A DNA stretch of 64,000 bases. It comes from G963691835 sp963691835 (GTDB lineage: Bacteria; Pseudomonadota; Alphaproteobacteria; Thalassobaculales; Thalassobaculaceae). Shown piece after piece: positions 1 to 8,440 of this stretch. The DNA is taken from assembly GCA_963691835.1 (NCBI GenBank), contig OY829383.1, positions 2,542,001 to 2,606,000 on the forward strand, written 5' to 3'. Both the position numbers and the translations under genes were made by a program. Within the stretch, counting starts at the first letter, position 1. Each line of letters starts with the position of its first letter. The notes under the pieces were generated by a model, which worked only from the letters and a program-made list of their open reading frames with translations, was not told the DNA's origin and did not search any database.

Positions 1-13
1 AAGCCAGCCGGAC

Positions 14-682
14 ATGCCGACGTTCTATCACCTCTCGTTGAGCCCGTTCTCCCGTAAAGTCCGGGTCGCTCTGGCCGAGAAGAAGGTCGATGTGTCCATG
101 GTCGTGGAGACGGTGTGGGACCGGCGGCCCGAATTCCTGGCGCTGAACCCCACAGGCATGGTCCCGGTCTTTGTGGATGACGATGGAACGGTGGTTGCCG
201 ATTCCAGTGTCATCACCGAGTACCTGGAGGAGACACGCGCCGACATGCCCCTGCTGCCGGCCGACGCGCCCGGCCGCGCGGAGATCCGGCGGCTCGTCGC
301 CTGGTTCGACGAGAAGTTCGACCAAGAGGTCACGCAGCTTCTGGTGGGGGAGAAGCTGATGAAGCGGTTTCTTGGCCTGGGGGAGCCGCGGTCGGACGCG
401 ATCCGTGCCGGCCTCCGGAACATCCGGACCCATCTGGACTACATCACGTGGTTGTCCGAGCGGCGGACCTGGCTTGGCGGTGACCAGTTCTCCATCGCCG
501 ATATTGCCGCCGCCGCACACCTCTCCTGCGTCGACTACATTGGCGACGTTCCTTGGGAAGACTTCGAGGAGGCGAAGGGCTGGTACGCCCGCGTCAAATC
601 CCGGCCCAGCTTCCGAAGTCTGTTATCCGACCACATTCCGGGCATTCTGCCGCCCAAGCACTACGCCGATCTCGATTTCTGA
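14..682 (+). CDS. Glutathione S-transferase family protein
   Basis: Cytosolic GST-fold protein of 222 residues, the usual family length. The first 80 residues read as the thioredoxin-like domain: SPFSRKVR at 10-17 lies where the glutathione-activating residue is expected, NPTGMVPVF at 45-53 carries the cis-proline, and DSSVITEYLEE at 63-73 matches the glutathione gamma-glutamyl binding segment. The remainder is the helical C-terminal domain. The substrate cannot be read from sequence; detoxification or isomerisation of an electrophile is the family role. The start lies only 13 bases from the window edge, so upstream partners are unknown. It is convergent with the FAD-linked oxidase that follows, with 16 bases between the two genes. 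Confidence 0.9.
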   Translation: MPTFYHLSLSPFSRKVRVALAEKKVDVSMVVETVWDRRPEFLALNPTGMVPVFVDDDGTVVADSSVITEYLEETRADMPLLPADAPGRAEIRRLVAWFDEKFDQEVTQLLVGEKLMKRFLGLGEPRSDAIRAGLRNIRTHLDYITWLSERRTWLGGDQFSIADIAAAAHLSCVDYIGDVPWEDFEEAKGWYARVKSRPSFRSLLSDHIPGILPPKHYADLDF

Positions 683-698
683 GGCCGGTGACCGGCAC

Positions 699-2105
699 TT
701 AGGCGTCCGGCAGGACCTTGCCGGGGTTCATTAGTCCTAGCGGATCGAAAGCCTGCTTCAGCGCGATCATCAGGTCGACTGCACCCCCATGCTCTTTGCG
801 CATATAGTGGATCTTGCCCCGCCCGATGCCATGCTCGCCAGTGCAGGTGCCGTCCATCTCGATGGCGCGCAGGACCATGCGCGCGTTGTGCTGAAGCGCA
901 CGCTCGATCTCGTCTTCGTCGGTCGGGTCGACGCTGTAGCCGATATGGAAGTTTCCATCACCCACATGCCCGACGATGACGCCGACCAGGTCGGACTCGT
1001 CCAGATCCCGTTTGCTTTCCTCGATGCACTCGGCGAGGCGTGAGATCGGCACACAGACATCCGACGCCATGACCTGGCATCCCGGACGCATGGCGCGCGT
1101 CGCGTAGTGGGCGTTGTGCCGGGCTTCCCAAAGCCGGTTCCGGTCTTCGGCCTTCGTGGTCCAGGCGAAAGCCGTGCCGCCGAACTCATCCGCGACGGCC
1201 TCGACGGTTTCCGCCTGTTCCGCAACGCTCGCCTCGCTTCCGTGAAACTCCAGGAAGAGGGTCGGTTTCTCCTCAAAGCCCTCGAGTTTGGAATAAGCGA
1301 TGCAGGCCTTCATCTGGACTTCATCCAACAACTCGACCCGGGCGAGCGGCACACCGATCTGAATCGCCTGAATGGCGGTATCCACAGCAGCCTTCAGCGT
1401 CGGGAACGTACAGACCGCCGACGAGATCGCCTCCGGGATGCCGTGAAGCTTCAGCGCCACCTCTGTGATGATGCCAAGCGTGCCTTCCGATCCGACAAAG
1501 AGCCGGGTCAGGTCGTAGCCTGCCGACGACTTCCGGGACCGCCGCGCGGTCCGCACGATCTCCCCGGACGCGGTGACGACCGTCAGCGAGAGCACGTTCT
1601 CGCGCATGGTGCCGTAGCGGACAGCGTTGGTACCGGACGCCCGCGTCGCCGCCATACCGCCGAGCGAGGCGTCGGCACCCGGGTCGATCGGGAAGAACAA
1701 TCCCTGATCCCGAAGGTACTCGTTGAGCTGTTTCCGGGTAACGCCGGCCTGGACCCGGCAGTCGAGATCTTCGGCATTGACCTCCAGGATCTGGTTCATG
1801 CCGGAGACGTCGATGCAGATCCCACCGGCGACAGCGCCTACATGTCCCTCCAGAGAGGTGCCGGTTCCGAACGGGATCATGGGGACGCGGTGCGCGACGC
1901 AGACCTTGACCGCCGCTGCCACCTCGTCGGTCGACTGCGCGAAGACGACCGCATCGGGCGGGACGCTGGCGTGGTAGCTCTCTTCCTTGCCGTGCTGATG
2001 ACGGACGGCGTCTGCGGTGGAGACCCTGTCGCCGCCAAGCTGCTGGCGCAGGATTTCAATGACGGTCTCGACCGGCGGGCGGCCGTCGATGGCGCGCGCT
2101 TGCAT
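699..2105 (-). CDS. FAD-linked oxidase (GlcD/D-lactate dehydrogenase family)
   Basis: Flavoprotein of 468 residues in the family of glycolate oxidase subunit GlcD and D-lactate dehydrogenase (cytochrome), which oxidise 2-hydroxy acids. PFGTGTSLEGHVGAVAGG is the typical FAD_binding_4 (PCMH-type) pyrophosphate loop, and the C-terminal FAD-oxidase_C region ends with CTGEHGIGRGK followed by a terminal NPGKVLP stretch, all as in family members. I chose the ATG at 2105 rather than the upstream ATG at 2168: GAGGGAAGAG lies just before it, and the longer version would run into the CoA-transferase gene. That gene ends 22 bases upstream on the same strand, so the two are probably co-transcribed. The exact substrate is unknown. 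Confidence 0.9.
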   Translation of the reverse strand: MQARAIDGRPPVETVIEILRQQLGGDRVSTADAVRHQHGKEESYHASVPPDAVVFAQSTDEVAAAVKVCVAHRVPMIPFGTGTSLEGHVGAVAGGICIDVSGMNQILEVNAEDLDCRVQAGVTRKQLNEYLRDQGLFFPIDPGADASLGGMAATRASGTNAVRYGTMRENVLSLTVVTASGEIVRTARRSRKSSAGYDLTRLFVGSEGTLGIITEVALKLHGIPEAISSAVCTFPTLKAAVDTAIQAIQIGVPLARVELLDEVQMKACIAYSKLEGFEEKPTLFLEFHGSEASVAEQAETVEAVADEFGGTAFAWTTKAEDRNRLWEARHNAHYATRAMRPGCQVMASDVCVPISRLAECIEESKRDLDESDLVGVIVGHVGDGNFHIGYSVDPTDEDEIERALQHNARMVLRAIEMDGTCTGEHGIGRGKIHYMRKEHGGAVDLMIALKQAFDPLGLMNPGKVLPDA

Positions 2106-2127
2106 GGCGTTCTCTTCCCTCGTGTCT

Positions 2128-3366
2128 CTACGCCTGTTCTTGAGCCGCCCGGGCGATGTCGGCGGCAATCAGGCTTTCGATTTCCGTATCGCTGTACCCG
2201 GCGGTACGCAAGGCATTCCGTGTGTGCTCCCCGATCACCGGTGGGTCGCTGCGGGCATGGAACCTTCGGCCGCCCATCTCTAGCGGGATGCCAGGCACGG
2301 TCGTCCGGCTGCCGTCGGCCAGTCCGATTTCCACAAGACCGCCGCTTTCCCGGAGGTGATGGTCGTCGAAGAGTTCCTCGGGTTTGGTGATCGGCGCGAA
2401 GGGCAGCCCGATCCTGTCGCAGATCTCGGAAAGCTCAACTTTCGTATGGCGGCCGAATAACGACGCGACAATGGGGACAAGGCGGTCCCGCTGGAGGACA
2501 CGCTGGGGATTGGTCTCGATGCTTGGGTCCGCCAAGAGGTCGTCCCGCCCGAACGCCTCGCAGAAGAGCTTCCACTGGGTATCGGACACGATGCCGACGA
2601 ACAGCTGTTCCCCATCCGCGGTATCGAAAACTTCGTAGACCGCCCAGGCCGATATGCGCTTGGGCATCGGCTCCGCCGGTTTTCCGGTGATGGCGTACTG
2701 CGCCATATGCTGGCCAACGAGGAAGGCGTTGTTCTCGAACAGGGACGCCTGGACATACTGTCCCCGCCCTGTCCGATCCCGCTCCCGCAGGGCGGCCAGG
2801 ATGCCGATCACCGCGAACATGCCACCCATGACGTCGTTGATGGACGCGCCCGCGCGGAGCGGTCGGCCCGGCGGCCCCGTCATGTAGGCGAGCCCGCCCA
2901 TCATCTGCACGACCTCATCCAAGGCCTTCCGATGCTCGTAAGGTCCCGGCAGAAAGCCTTTGAGGGAGCAGTAGACAAGCCCCGGATTGCGGCTGGACTG
3001 GTCCTCGTAGCCGAGGCCGAGACCATCCATGCCGCCAGGGCGGAAGTTCTCCGTCACCACATCGGCGCTTGCCGCCAGCCGTCGTGCCGCCTCCAACCCC
3101 TCCGGTGACTTGAGGTCAAGCGCGAGGCTTTTCTTGTTCCGGTTATAGGTCGCGTAGAAGCCCGCGCCCGTGCCGTTCAGGCGCCGTGTGTTATCGCCTT
3201 TCAGGGGCTCGACCTTGAAAACCTCCGCGCCGAGATCGCCCAGGATCAAGCCCGCTGTCGGCCCCATCACCATGTGGGTGAATTCGACCACGCGAAGGCC
3301 TGCCAGCGGCAATCCCTCGGCGGCGGCGGCCTGCTCGTCACCCGCCGTCTGGCTATCCATCGTCAC
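2128..3366 (-). CDS. CaiB/BaiF (family III) CoA-transferase
   Basis: Family III CoA-transferase, 412 residues, the usual length. These enzymes move CoA between carboxylic acids through an aspartyl-CoA mixed anhydride. The N-terminal LAGLRVVEFTHMVMGPTAGL and the following LGAEVFKVEP are hallmark CoA-binding features, and GASINDVMGGMFA carries the expected catalytic Asp. The gene is divergent from the HMG-CoA lyase gene across 72 bases and heads a probable operon with the FAD-linked oxidase. With the lyase this suggests breakdown of a branched or hydroxylated dicarboxylic acid via its CoA ester; that substrate class is inference. A second ATG at 3360 (MDSQ) is an equally possible start. Confidence 0.9.
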   Translation of the reverse strand: MTMDSQTAGDEQAAAAEGLPLAGLRVVEFTHMVMGPTAGLILGDLGAEVFKVEPLKGDNTRRLNGTGAGFYATYNRNKKSLALDLKSPEGLEAARRLAASADVVTENFRPGGMDGLGLGYEDQSSRNPGLVYCSLKGFLPGPYEHRKALDEVVQMMGGLAYMTGPPGRPLRAGASINDVMGGMFAVIGILAALRERDRTGRGQYVQASLFENNAFLVGQHMAQYAITGKPAEPMPKRISAWAVYEVFDTADGEQLFVGIVSDTQWKLFCEAFGRDDLLADPSIETNPQRVLQRDRLVPIVASLFGRHTKVELSEICDRIGLPFAPITKPEELFDDHHLRESGGLVEIGLADGSRTTVPGIPLEMGGRRFHARSDPPVIGEHTRNALRTAGYSDTEIESLIAADIARAAQEQA

Positions 3367-3438
3367 ACCGTCTTGTCACTCATTTCCCGCGGGCGCACTG
3401 TGTCATGGAACATCCATCAGCGGCAAATGGAGGGCGCC

Positions 3439-4383
3439 ATGTCGGCGGCGGATACGGTCGAGATCACCGAAGTTGGGCCGCGTGACGGTCTCCAGATGGC
3501 GGATGGGCTGATGCCTACGGAGGGGAAAATCACCTGGATCACCGCCCAGGCAGCCGCTGGTTTCAAGACCATCGAGGTCTGCTCCTTCGTGCCGCCCAAA
3601 GTCGTCCCCGCCATGGCCGACGCCAAGGAAGTGACCGAGGCTGCCGCCCGGATTGAGGGGCTGACCGTCGCGGCACTCGTGCCGAACCTCAAGGGCGCCG
3701 AGCGGGCGGTCGAGGCGGGGGCCAAGATCCTCGGCATGCCGATCTCGGCCTCCCGCCTCCACAGCCAATCGAACCTCCGGATGACGCCGGAGGAAGCCGT
3801 GGAACAGGTGCGCCGGGTCGCCGCCTTGCGGGACTCTTTGCCGGACAGTAAGGCGCCGGTGATCGAGGCCGGGATCTCCACCGCGTTCGGCTGCACCATG
3901 GAAGGCCGGGTGGACGAGGGCTGGGTTGTGCGCCTTGCTGCCATGTTGGTGGACGCGGGCGCTGACTCCGTTAGCCTCGCCGACACTGTTGGTCACGCGA
4001 ACCCGGCCCAGATCAAGCGGGTCTTCACCGCCGTGCGGGCGGAGATCGGGGACAAGCTGGCCGCCGCCCATCTCCACAACACACTCGGCCTCGGGATCGC
4101 GAACGCGCTAGCGGCCTACGAGGTCGGCGTCCGCTCCTTCGACAGCTCCCTCGGCGGGCTCGGCGGCTGCCCCTTCGCGCCCGGCGCCAGCGGCAACGTG
4201 GTGACGGAGGATCTGGTCTTTATGTTCGAGGCGATGGGCGTGGACACCGGCATCGACATCGACGCCATGCTTGCCTGCCGGAAGATCGTCGAAGCGTGGC
4301 TGCCGTCGGACCCGCTGTTCGGTCATCTCGCGGATGTGGGCTTGCCCAAGGGCTTCCGGCAGCAGGCGGAGGCGGCGGAGTAG
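3439..4383 (+). CDS. mvaB: Hydroxymethylglutaryl-CoA lyase
   Basis: HMG-CoA lyase, 314 residues, TIM-barrel HMGL-like family; cleaves 3-hydroxy-3-methylglutaryl-CoA to acetyl-CoA and acetoacetate in leucine breakdown. Visible signatures are EVGPRDGLQ at the N-terminus (catalytic Arg and Asp), AAHLHNTLGLG (metal-binding histidines) and GGLGGCPFAPGASGN with the catalytic-loop Cys. The open frame extends far upstream, but the ATG at 3439 has GGAGG seven bases before it and begins exactly where homologues begin. It ends 2 bases before the convergent ABC permease stop. Related enzymes acting on other 3-hydroxy-acyl-CoAs share these motifs, so the exact substrate is a family-level call. Confidence 0.93.
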   Translation: MSAADTVEITEVGPRDGLQMADGLMPTEGKITWITAQAAAGFKTIEVCSFVPPKVVPAMADAKEVTEAAARIEGLTVAALVPNLKGAERAVEAGAKILGMPISASRLHSQSNLRMTPEEAVEQVRRVAALRDSLPDSKAPVIEAGISTAFGCTMEGRVDEGWVVRLAAMLVDAGADSVSLADTVGHANPAQIKRVFTAVRAEIGDKLAAAHLHNTLGLGIANALAAYEVGVRSFDSSLGGLGGCPFAPGASGNVVTEDLVFMFEAMGVDTGIDIDAMLACRKIVEAWLPSDPLFGHLADVGLPKGFRQQAEAAE

Positions 4384-4385
4384 AC

Positions 4386-5144
4386 CTAGCCCCGCTCCGC
4401 CCATCCGGCGAACATGTTCTCCAGTAGGACCACCACGTAGTACAGGGCGATGCCCAATACGGCGAGCGCGATCAGCACTGCGAACATCAGCGGGTAGTCC
4501 GCGCTGATCTTGCCACTGTCGAACAGGTGCCCGAGACCCTTGCCATGGGGCTCGACGATCTCCATCAGGTTGGTCCCGATGAAGGCAAGCGTGACGGAGA
4601 CCTTCAGCGCGCCAAAGAACTCCGGCAGGGTCTTGGGCAGGGCGATCTTCCAGAACACGGTCATCCGGCTCGCACCCAATGCGCGGAGGATGTCCCGGTA
4701 CTCCGGCTCCAGCGTGGAGAGACCGACGGAAACCGAGACCGTGATCGGGAAGAAGGAAATCAGGAAGGCGATCAGCACCGTGTTCATGTCGTGCATGCCG
4801 ACGAACATCAGCGCGATCACCGGGACGACCGTGGCTTTCGGGATGGCGTTGAAGCCAACCAGCAGCGGGTAGAGCCCCTCCCGCATGACCCGGGAGAAGC
4901 CCATCACCATGCCGATCGCCGTGCCGACGATCACCGCCAGCCCCAGCCCGGCGATGGTCCGCCACAGGGTCTCCCATCCGTATTCCAGGAAAAGCCAGCG
5001 GAACTTCCAGAACGCGGGGCCCAGGTCGGAGGGGGAGGCCATCTTGTAGTTCGGCCAGTCGTTCACCCAGACGAGCCATTCCCAGAAGAGGACAAAGACG
5101 ACCATCGCCCCCAGTGGGATCGCGGATTTCCGGAACGCGGTCAT
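4386..5144 (-). CDS. ABC transporter permease (SsuC/TauC-like)
   Basis: Inner-membrane permease of 252 residues, BPD_transp_1 family. About six hydrophobic segments are visible, starting with AMVVFVLFWEWLVWV; the EAA cytoplasmic loop that docks to the ATPase is seen as LGASRMTVFWKIALP. The ATG at 5144 overlaps the stop of the ATPase gene by 4 bases (ATGA), giving translational coupling; the open frame upstream of it belongs to the ATPase reading region and is not needed. Last gene of a substrate-binding protein - ATPase - permease operon. Similar SsuABC/TauABC/ThiXYZ systems import sulfonates or pyrimidines. Confidence 0.92.
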   Translation of the reverse strand: MTAFRKSAIPLGAMVVFVLFWEWLVWVNDWPNYKMASPSDLGPAFWKFRWLFLEYGWETLWRTIAGLGLAVIVGTAIGMVMGFSRVMREGLYPLLVGFNAIPKATVVPVIALMFVGMHDMNTVLIAFLISFFPITVSVSVGLSTLEPEYRDILRALGASRMTVFWKIALPKTLPEFFGALKVSVTLAFIGTNLMEIVEPHGKGLGHLFDSGKISADYPLMFAVLIALAVLGIALYYVVVLLENMFAGWAERG

Positions 5145-5974
5145 GAGCGTGCGTCCGCTGTCTGGGATCCCCGGCCCTGGGCGATGGCGATTTGCTCCCG
5201 AAGTTCGGCCAGCATCTCGGTCGCGCGCGGGGTGTAGAGCACGTCCAGGTCCCGGTCGTCTGGAAGGTCCACATCCAGCACGAACTGGGAGGTGGCGGGC
5301 CGCCCGGACAGAACGATCACCTGATCGGCCAGGAAGATGGACTCCCGGAGATCGTGAGTGATCAGGAGACCGGTGAACCGCTCTTCGGTGCGGAGATCGC
5401 GCATCACCCGCCACAGATCTTCCCGGGTGAAGGCGTCCAGCGCGCCGAACGGCTCATCCAGGATTAGCACTTCCGGACGATGAACCAGCGCCCGGCAGAG
5501 TGAGGCCCTCTGCCGCATGCCGCCCGAAAGCTCCGATGGCCGCTTCTGCTCAAACCCGTCCAGGCCGACGGTGTGCAGAAGGCTCGTTGCCCGCGCCTCC
5601 TGCTCGGCCCTCGATAGTTTGTGGGGCACGATCTCAAGCGGCAGCAGGACGTTTTTCAGGATCGTCCGCCATTCCAAGAGCACTGGGTTCTGGAATGCCA
5701 TGCCGACCGTCGGCTTCGGCGTCGTCACCGTCTCGCCGTGAAGCCGAACCTCCCCCTCATCCGGGATCATCAGCCCGGCGACGAGTTTCGTCAGTGTAGA
5801 CTTGCCGCAGCCGGACGGGCCGACGACCGCCGTAAACCCGCCTTCCGGAATGCTGAGCGACAGCGCGTCCAGAACCGGCAGAGGGCCGGTTCCGGTGGTG
5901 TAGGCATGGGTGACGTCCCGCAACTCGATTTGAGCGCGGGACGTGCCTTGATCTGCGGTGGCGGTGGCCGACAC
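5141..5974 (-). CDS. ABC transporter ATP-binding protein (SsuB/TauB-like)
   Basis: ATPase subunit of the importer, 277 residues. Walker A GPSGCGKST at residues 52-60, the ABC signature LSGGMRQR, Walker B LILDEPFGALD and a downstream switch histidine in LLITHDLRE are all present, so it should be active. It has the SsuB/TauB/NitT subfamily pattern. It starts 16 bases after the stop of the substrate-binding protein gene and overlaps the permease start by 4 bases. Cytoplasmic, bound to the permease EAA loop. Confidence 0.93.
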   Translation of the reverse strand: MSATATADQGTSRAQIELRDVTHAYTTGTGPLPVLDALSLSIPEGGFTAVVGPSGCGKSTLTKLVAGLMIPDEGEVRLHGETVTTPKPTVGMAFQNPVLLEWRTILKNVLLPLEIVPHKLSRAEQEARATSLLHTVGLDGFEQKRPSELSGGMRQRASLCRALVHRPEVLILDEPFGALDAFTREDLWRVMRDLRTEERFTGLLITHDLRESIFLADQVIVLSGRPATSQFVLDVDLPDDRDLDVLYTPRATEMLAELREQIAIAQGRGSQTADARS

Positions 5975-5990
5975 GGCCGCTGACCCAACC

Positions 5991-6998
5991 CTAGTTCAGG
6001 GCCAGACTGCCGTCCTTGGGCAGGTAGGCATCGGTGAAGTAGAGCGATGCGTCCGGCTTGGTCTCGAACGCGTACGTCTCGGCGAGCTGCTCCAACGCCT
6101 TGGCAAAGCGCGCAGAATCAATCCCACCCATGCCATTTGCCTTGGTGTAGTCCGTGACCACATTGGCGTCGATGGCAAGCTTGAGGCGCCGTGCCTCCAG
6201 CGCCACGTCGGCGGCCGGGTTCCGTTTGCCGACCATCTTGGCACCGGCCGCGGGATCGGCGATGACGTCCTTCCAGCCCTTCGCGACCGCCCGAATGAAG
6301 CCGGTCACCTTGTCCGGGTTCGCCGCGGCGAAGGCTGTGTTGACGATGACCGCGTTGCCGTAAAGCGACAGGCCATGATCCGCCATCAGGATCACTTTGA
6401 TGTCGTCCTCCGACACGCCGAGACGAACCAGGTTCAGATAGCTGGAGAAGGAGAAGCCCGTGATCGCATCGACCTTGCCCTCGGCCAGCATCGGCTCGCG
6501 TGTCGGGAAGCCCACCGGTTCCACCTTCACCTTCGAGACGTCGATACCGTTCGCCGAGGCGAAGGCCGGGAACTGAGCCCATGCGCCGTCCGGCGGCGGG
6601 GCGCCGAGGACCTTGCCCTCCAGATCGCCCGGAGCGCTGACGCCTTGGGAAGCGCGGCCGACCACGGCGAACGGCGGCTTGTCATAGACCATCATCACGG
6701 CGATGACCGGGGCGCCCGGGTTCTTGTCCAGGAACTTGATCAGGCTGTTGATGTCAGCGAAGCCGAAGGGAAAAGCGCCGGTCGCGACCTTGGGGATGGC
6801 GTCCAGCGAGCCCTTGCCCGCGGAAATCTCAACGTCCATGCCTTCCGCTGCGAAATGCCCATTGTCGACCGCGGCGAAGTAGGCCGCACTCGGACCTTCG
6901 AACTTCCAGTCGAGGGCGAAGGGGGTTTTCGTCTGCGCCGCAAGGGGGGAGGCAAGCAGCAGTGCCGCACCCAGGGCGGCCAATGTCCGTACAATCAC
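5991..6998 (-). CDS. ABC transporter substrate-binding protein (NMT1/THI5-like)
   Basis: Periplasmic solute-binding protein, 335 residues, NMT1/THI5/SsuA-like. The first ~21 residues form a signal peptide (MIVRTLAALGAALLLASPLAA), followed by the family opening where a ligand-facing WKFEGPSAAYFAAVDNGHF appears. The start is GTG at 6998, preceded by GGGAG; an ATG a few codons upstream runs into a stop. First gene of the SBP-ATPase-permease operon and 125 bases downstream of guaD on the same strand. That position suggests the ligand is a purine or pyrimidine base or derivative, which fits known NMT1-family ligands, but this is inference. Confidence 0.9.
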   Translation of the reverse strand: MIVRTLAALGAALLLASPLAAQTKTPFALDWKFEGPSAAYFAAVDNGHFAAEGMDVEISAGKGSLDAIPKVATGAFPFGFADINSLIKFLDKNPGAPVIAVMMVYDKPPFAVVGRASQGVSAPGDLEGKVLGAPPPDGAWAQFPAFASANGIDVSKVKVEPVGFPTREPMLAEGKVDAITGFSFSSYLNLVRLGVSEDDIKVILMADHGLSLYGNAVIVNTAFAAANPDKVTGFIRAVAKGWKDVIADPAAGAKMVGKRNPAADVALEARRLKLAIDANVVTDYTKANGMGGIDSARFAKALEQLAETYAFETKPDASLYFTDAYLPKDGSLALN

Positions 6999-7123
6999 CA
7001 GTGAACTCCCATGTTCGAGTTTGTTGCCCGCTTTTTTTGCTTGGCGATGGACGTTTTCTCCCCACCGCTAAGCTACCGTGAGAGCATCGCTACGAGCAAC
7101 CGGAAAGGGCCGGTTCCGGCCGC

Positions 7124-8440
7124 TCACGCCACGCGGTTTCCCGCGATGTACACGGCGGAGACGGCCCTGTCGTCCGCCAGGATCATCTGGGCGAAAAGCT
7201 CTTCCCAAAGGCTCTCTGCGGTGGCGACGCGTTGGGCGATCACCGGTGTCGAGCGTAGGTCGAGCGCGATGATGTCCGCATCCCGTCCCGGCGTCAGATT
7301 GCCGATCCGGTCATCGAGACGCATGACCTCCGCACTGCCCACCGTCGCCAGCCAGTAAGCCTTCGCCGGATGCAGCGCATAGCCCCGGAGCTGGGCGATC
7401 TCGTACGCGGTCCGCATGGTCGAGAACATGGAGAACGACGATCCCCCGCCCACATCCGTCGCCAGCCCCACGGGCAGGGGGGCCGCGTTGTCTCTAAGCC
7501 CTGCCATATCGAACAGGCCGGAGCCGATGAAAGTGTTGGAAGTAGGACAATGCGCGATCCCGGAGCCGCTGTCCCGCAGTACCCCGATCTCTCGTGGCTC
7601 CAGGTGGATCGCATGGCCGAAGATGGCGCCGGGACCAAGCAGGCCGAACTTCTCGTACACTCCCAGGTAGTCGGGGCATTCCGGGAACAGCTCCCGCACC
7701 CAGGCGATTTCGTTCGTATTCTCTGAGAGATGGGTTTGGACAAGAACGTCCGGCACTTCCCGCCAGAGGGCGCCGAGCGCCTCCAGTTGCTCCGGTGTCG
7801 AGGTGGGCGCGAACCTCGGCGTGATCGCGTAGTGGGCGCGTCCCTTACCGTGCCACCGGCCGATCAGCGCCTTTGAGGCGTCATAGGCGGATTGGGCCGT
7901 GTCGACCAGGAACTCCGGCGCATGCCGGTCCATCGCGACTTTGCCGCCCGCCATGCGCATGTTCCGGGCGGCAGCCGCTTCGAAGAACGCATCGGCCGAG
8001 CCTTCGTGGACCGTGCCGTAGACGCACGCGGTGGTCGTGCCGTTCCGGATACATTCGTCAAGGAACGTTTCCGCCGCTGACCGGGCGACATCCGGATCGG
8101 AGAACCGGTTTTCCGCTGGGAAGGTGTAGGTCTCCAACCACTCCAGAAGCTGGGTGCCATAGGATGCTATGACGGAGGTCTGCGGATAATGCGCATGGCA
8201 GTCGATGAAACCTGCCATCAGGAGTTTATCGCCGTGGCTTTCCACCGGCACATCCGGGGCCCTTGCGATGATGTCGTTCGCCGGCCCCACCGCATCAATG
8301 GCACCGTCCCGGATCAGAACCGCACCGTCCCATTCATGTCTCACCGCGTTATCGGCTCCGACGCTGAACGGATCATCCACGAAAGAAAGCGTTCTGCCGC
8401 GCAGGATCAGATCGCGGCCGCCTCTCTGCGCCTCCGTCAT
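7124..8440 (-). CDS. guaD: Guanine deaminase
   Basis: Amidohydrolase of 438 residues converting guanine to xanthine and ammonia. FIDCHAHYPQ holds the HxH zinc ligands in the GuaD-typical context, further ligands appear in VQTHLSENTNEI and FGHAIHL, and the catalytic Asp in GLATDVGGGSS. Last gene of the hiuH-xdhA-xdhB-xdhC-guaD operon: its ATG overlaps the xdhC stop by 4 bases. Its product xanthine is the substrate of the XdhAB enzyme encoded just upstream. Related amidohydrolases exist, but the motif context and neighbours make GuaD the clear choice. Confidence 0.95.
   Translation of the reverse strand: MTEAQRGGRDLILRGRTLSFVDDPFSVGADNAVRHEWDGAVLIRDGAIDAVGPANDIIARAPDVPVESHGDKLLMAGFIDCHAHYPQTSVIASYGTQLLEWLETYTFPAENRFSDPDVARSAAETFLDECIRNGTTTACVYGTVHEGSADAFFEAAAARNMRMAGGKVAMDRHAPEFLVDTAQSAYDASKALIGRWHGKGRAHYAITPRFAPTSTPEQLEALGALWREVPDVLVQTHLSENTNEIAWVRELFPECPDYLGVYEKFGLLGPGAIFGHAIHLEPREIGVLRDSGSGIAHCPTSNTFIGSGLFDMAGLRDNAAPLPVGLATDVGGGSSFSMFSTMRTAYEIAQLRGYALHPAKAYWLATVGSAEVMRLDDRIGNLTPGRDADIIALDLRSTPVIAQRVATAESLWEELFAQMILADDRAVSAVYIAGNRVA

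Noticed and set aside
7001..7123. CCGGAA...TTCCGG hairpin as terminator of guaD
   Set aside because: No T-run on the minus strand after the hairpin; evidence insufficient for a terminator call.
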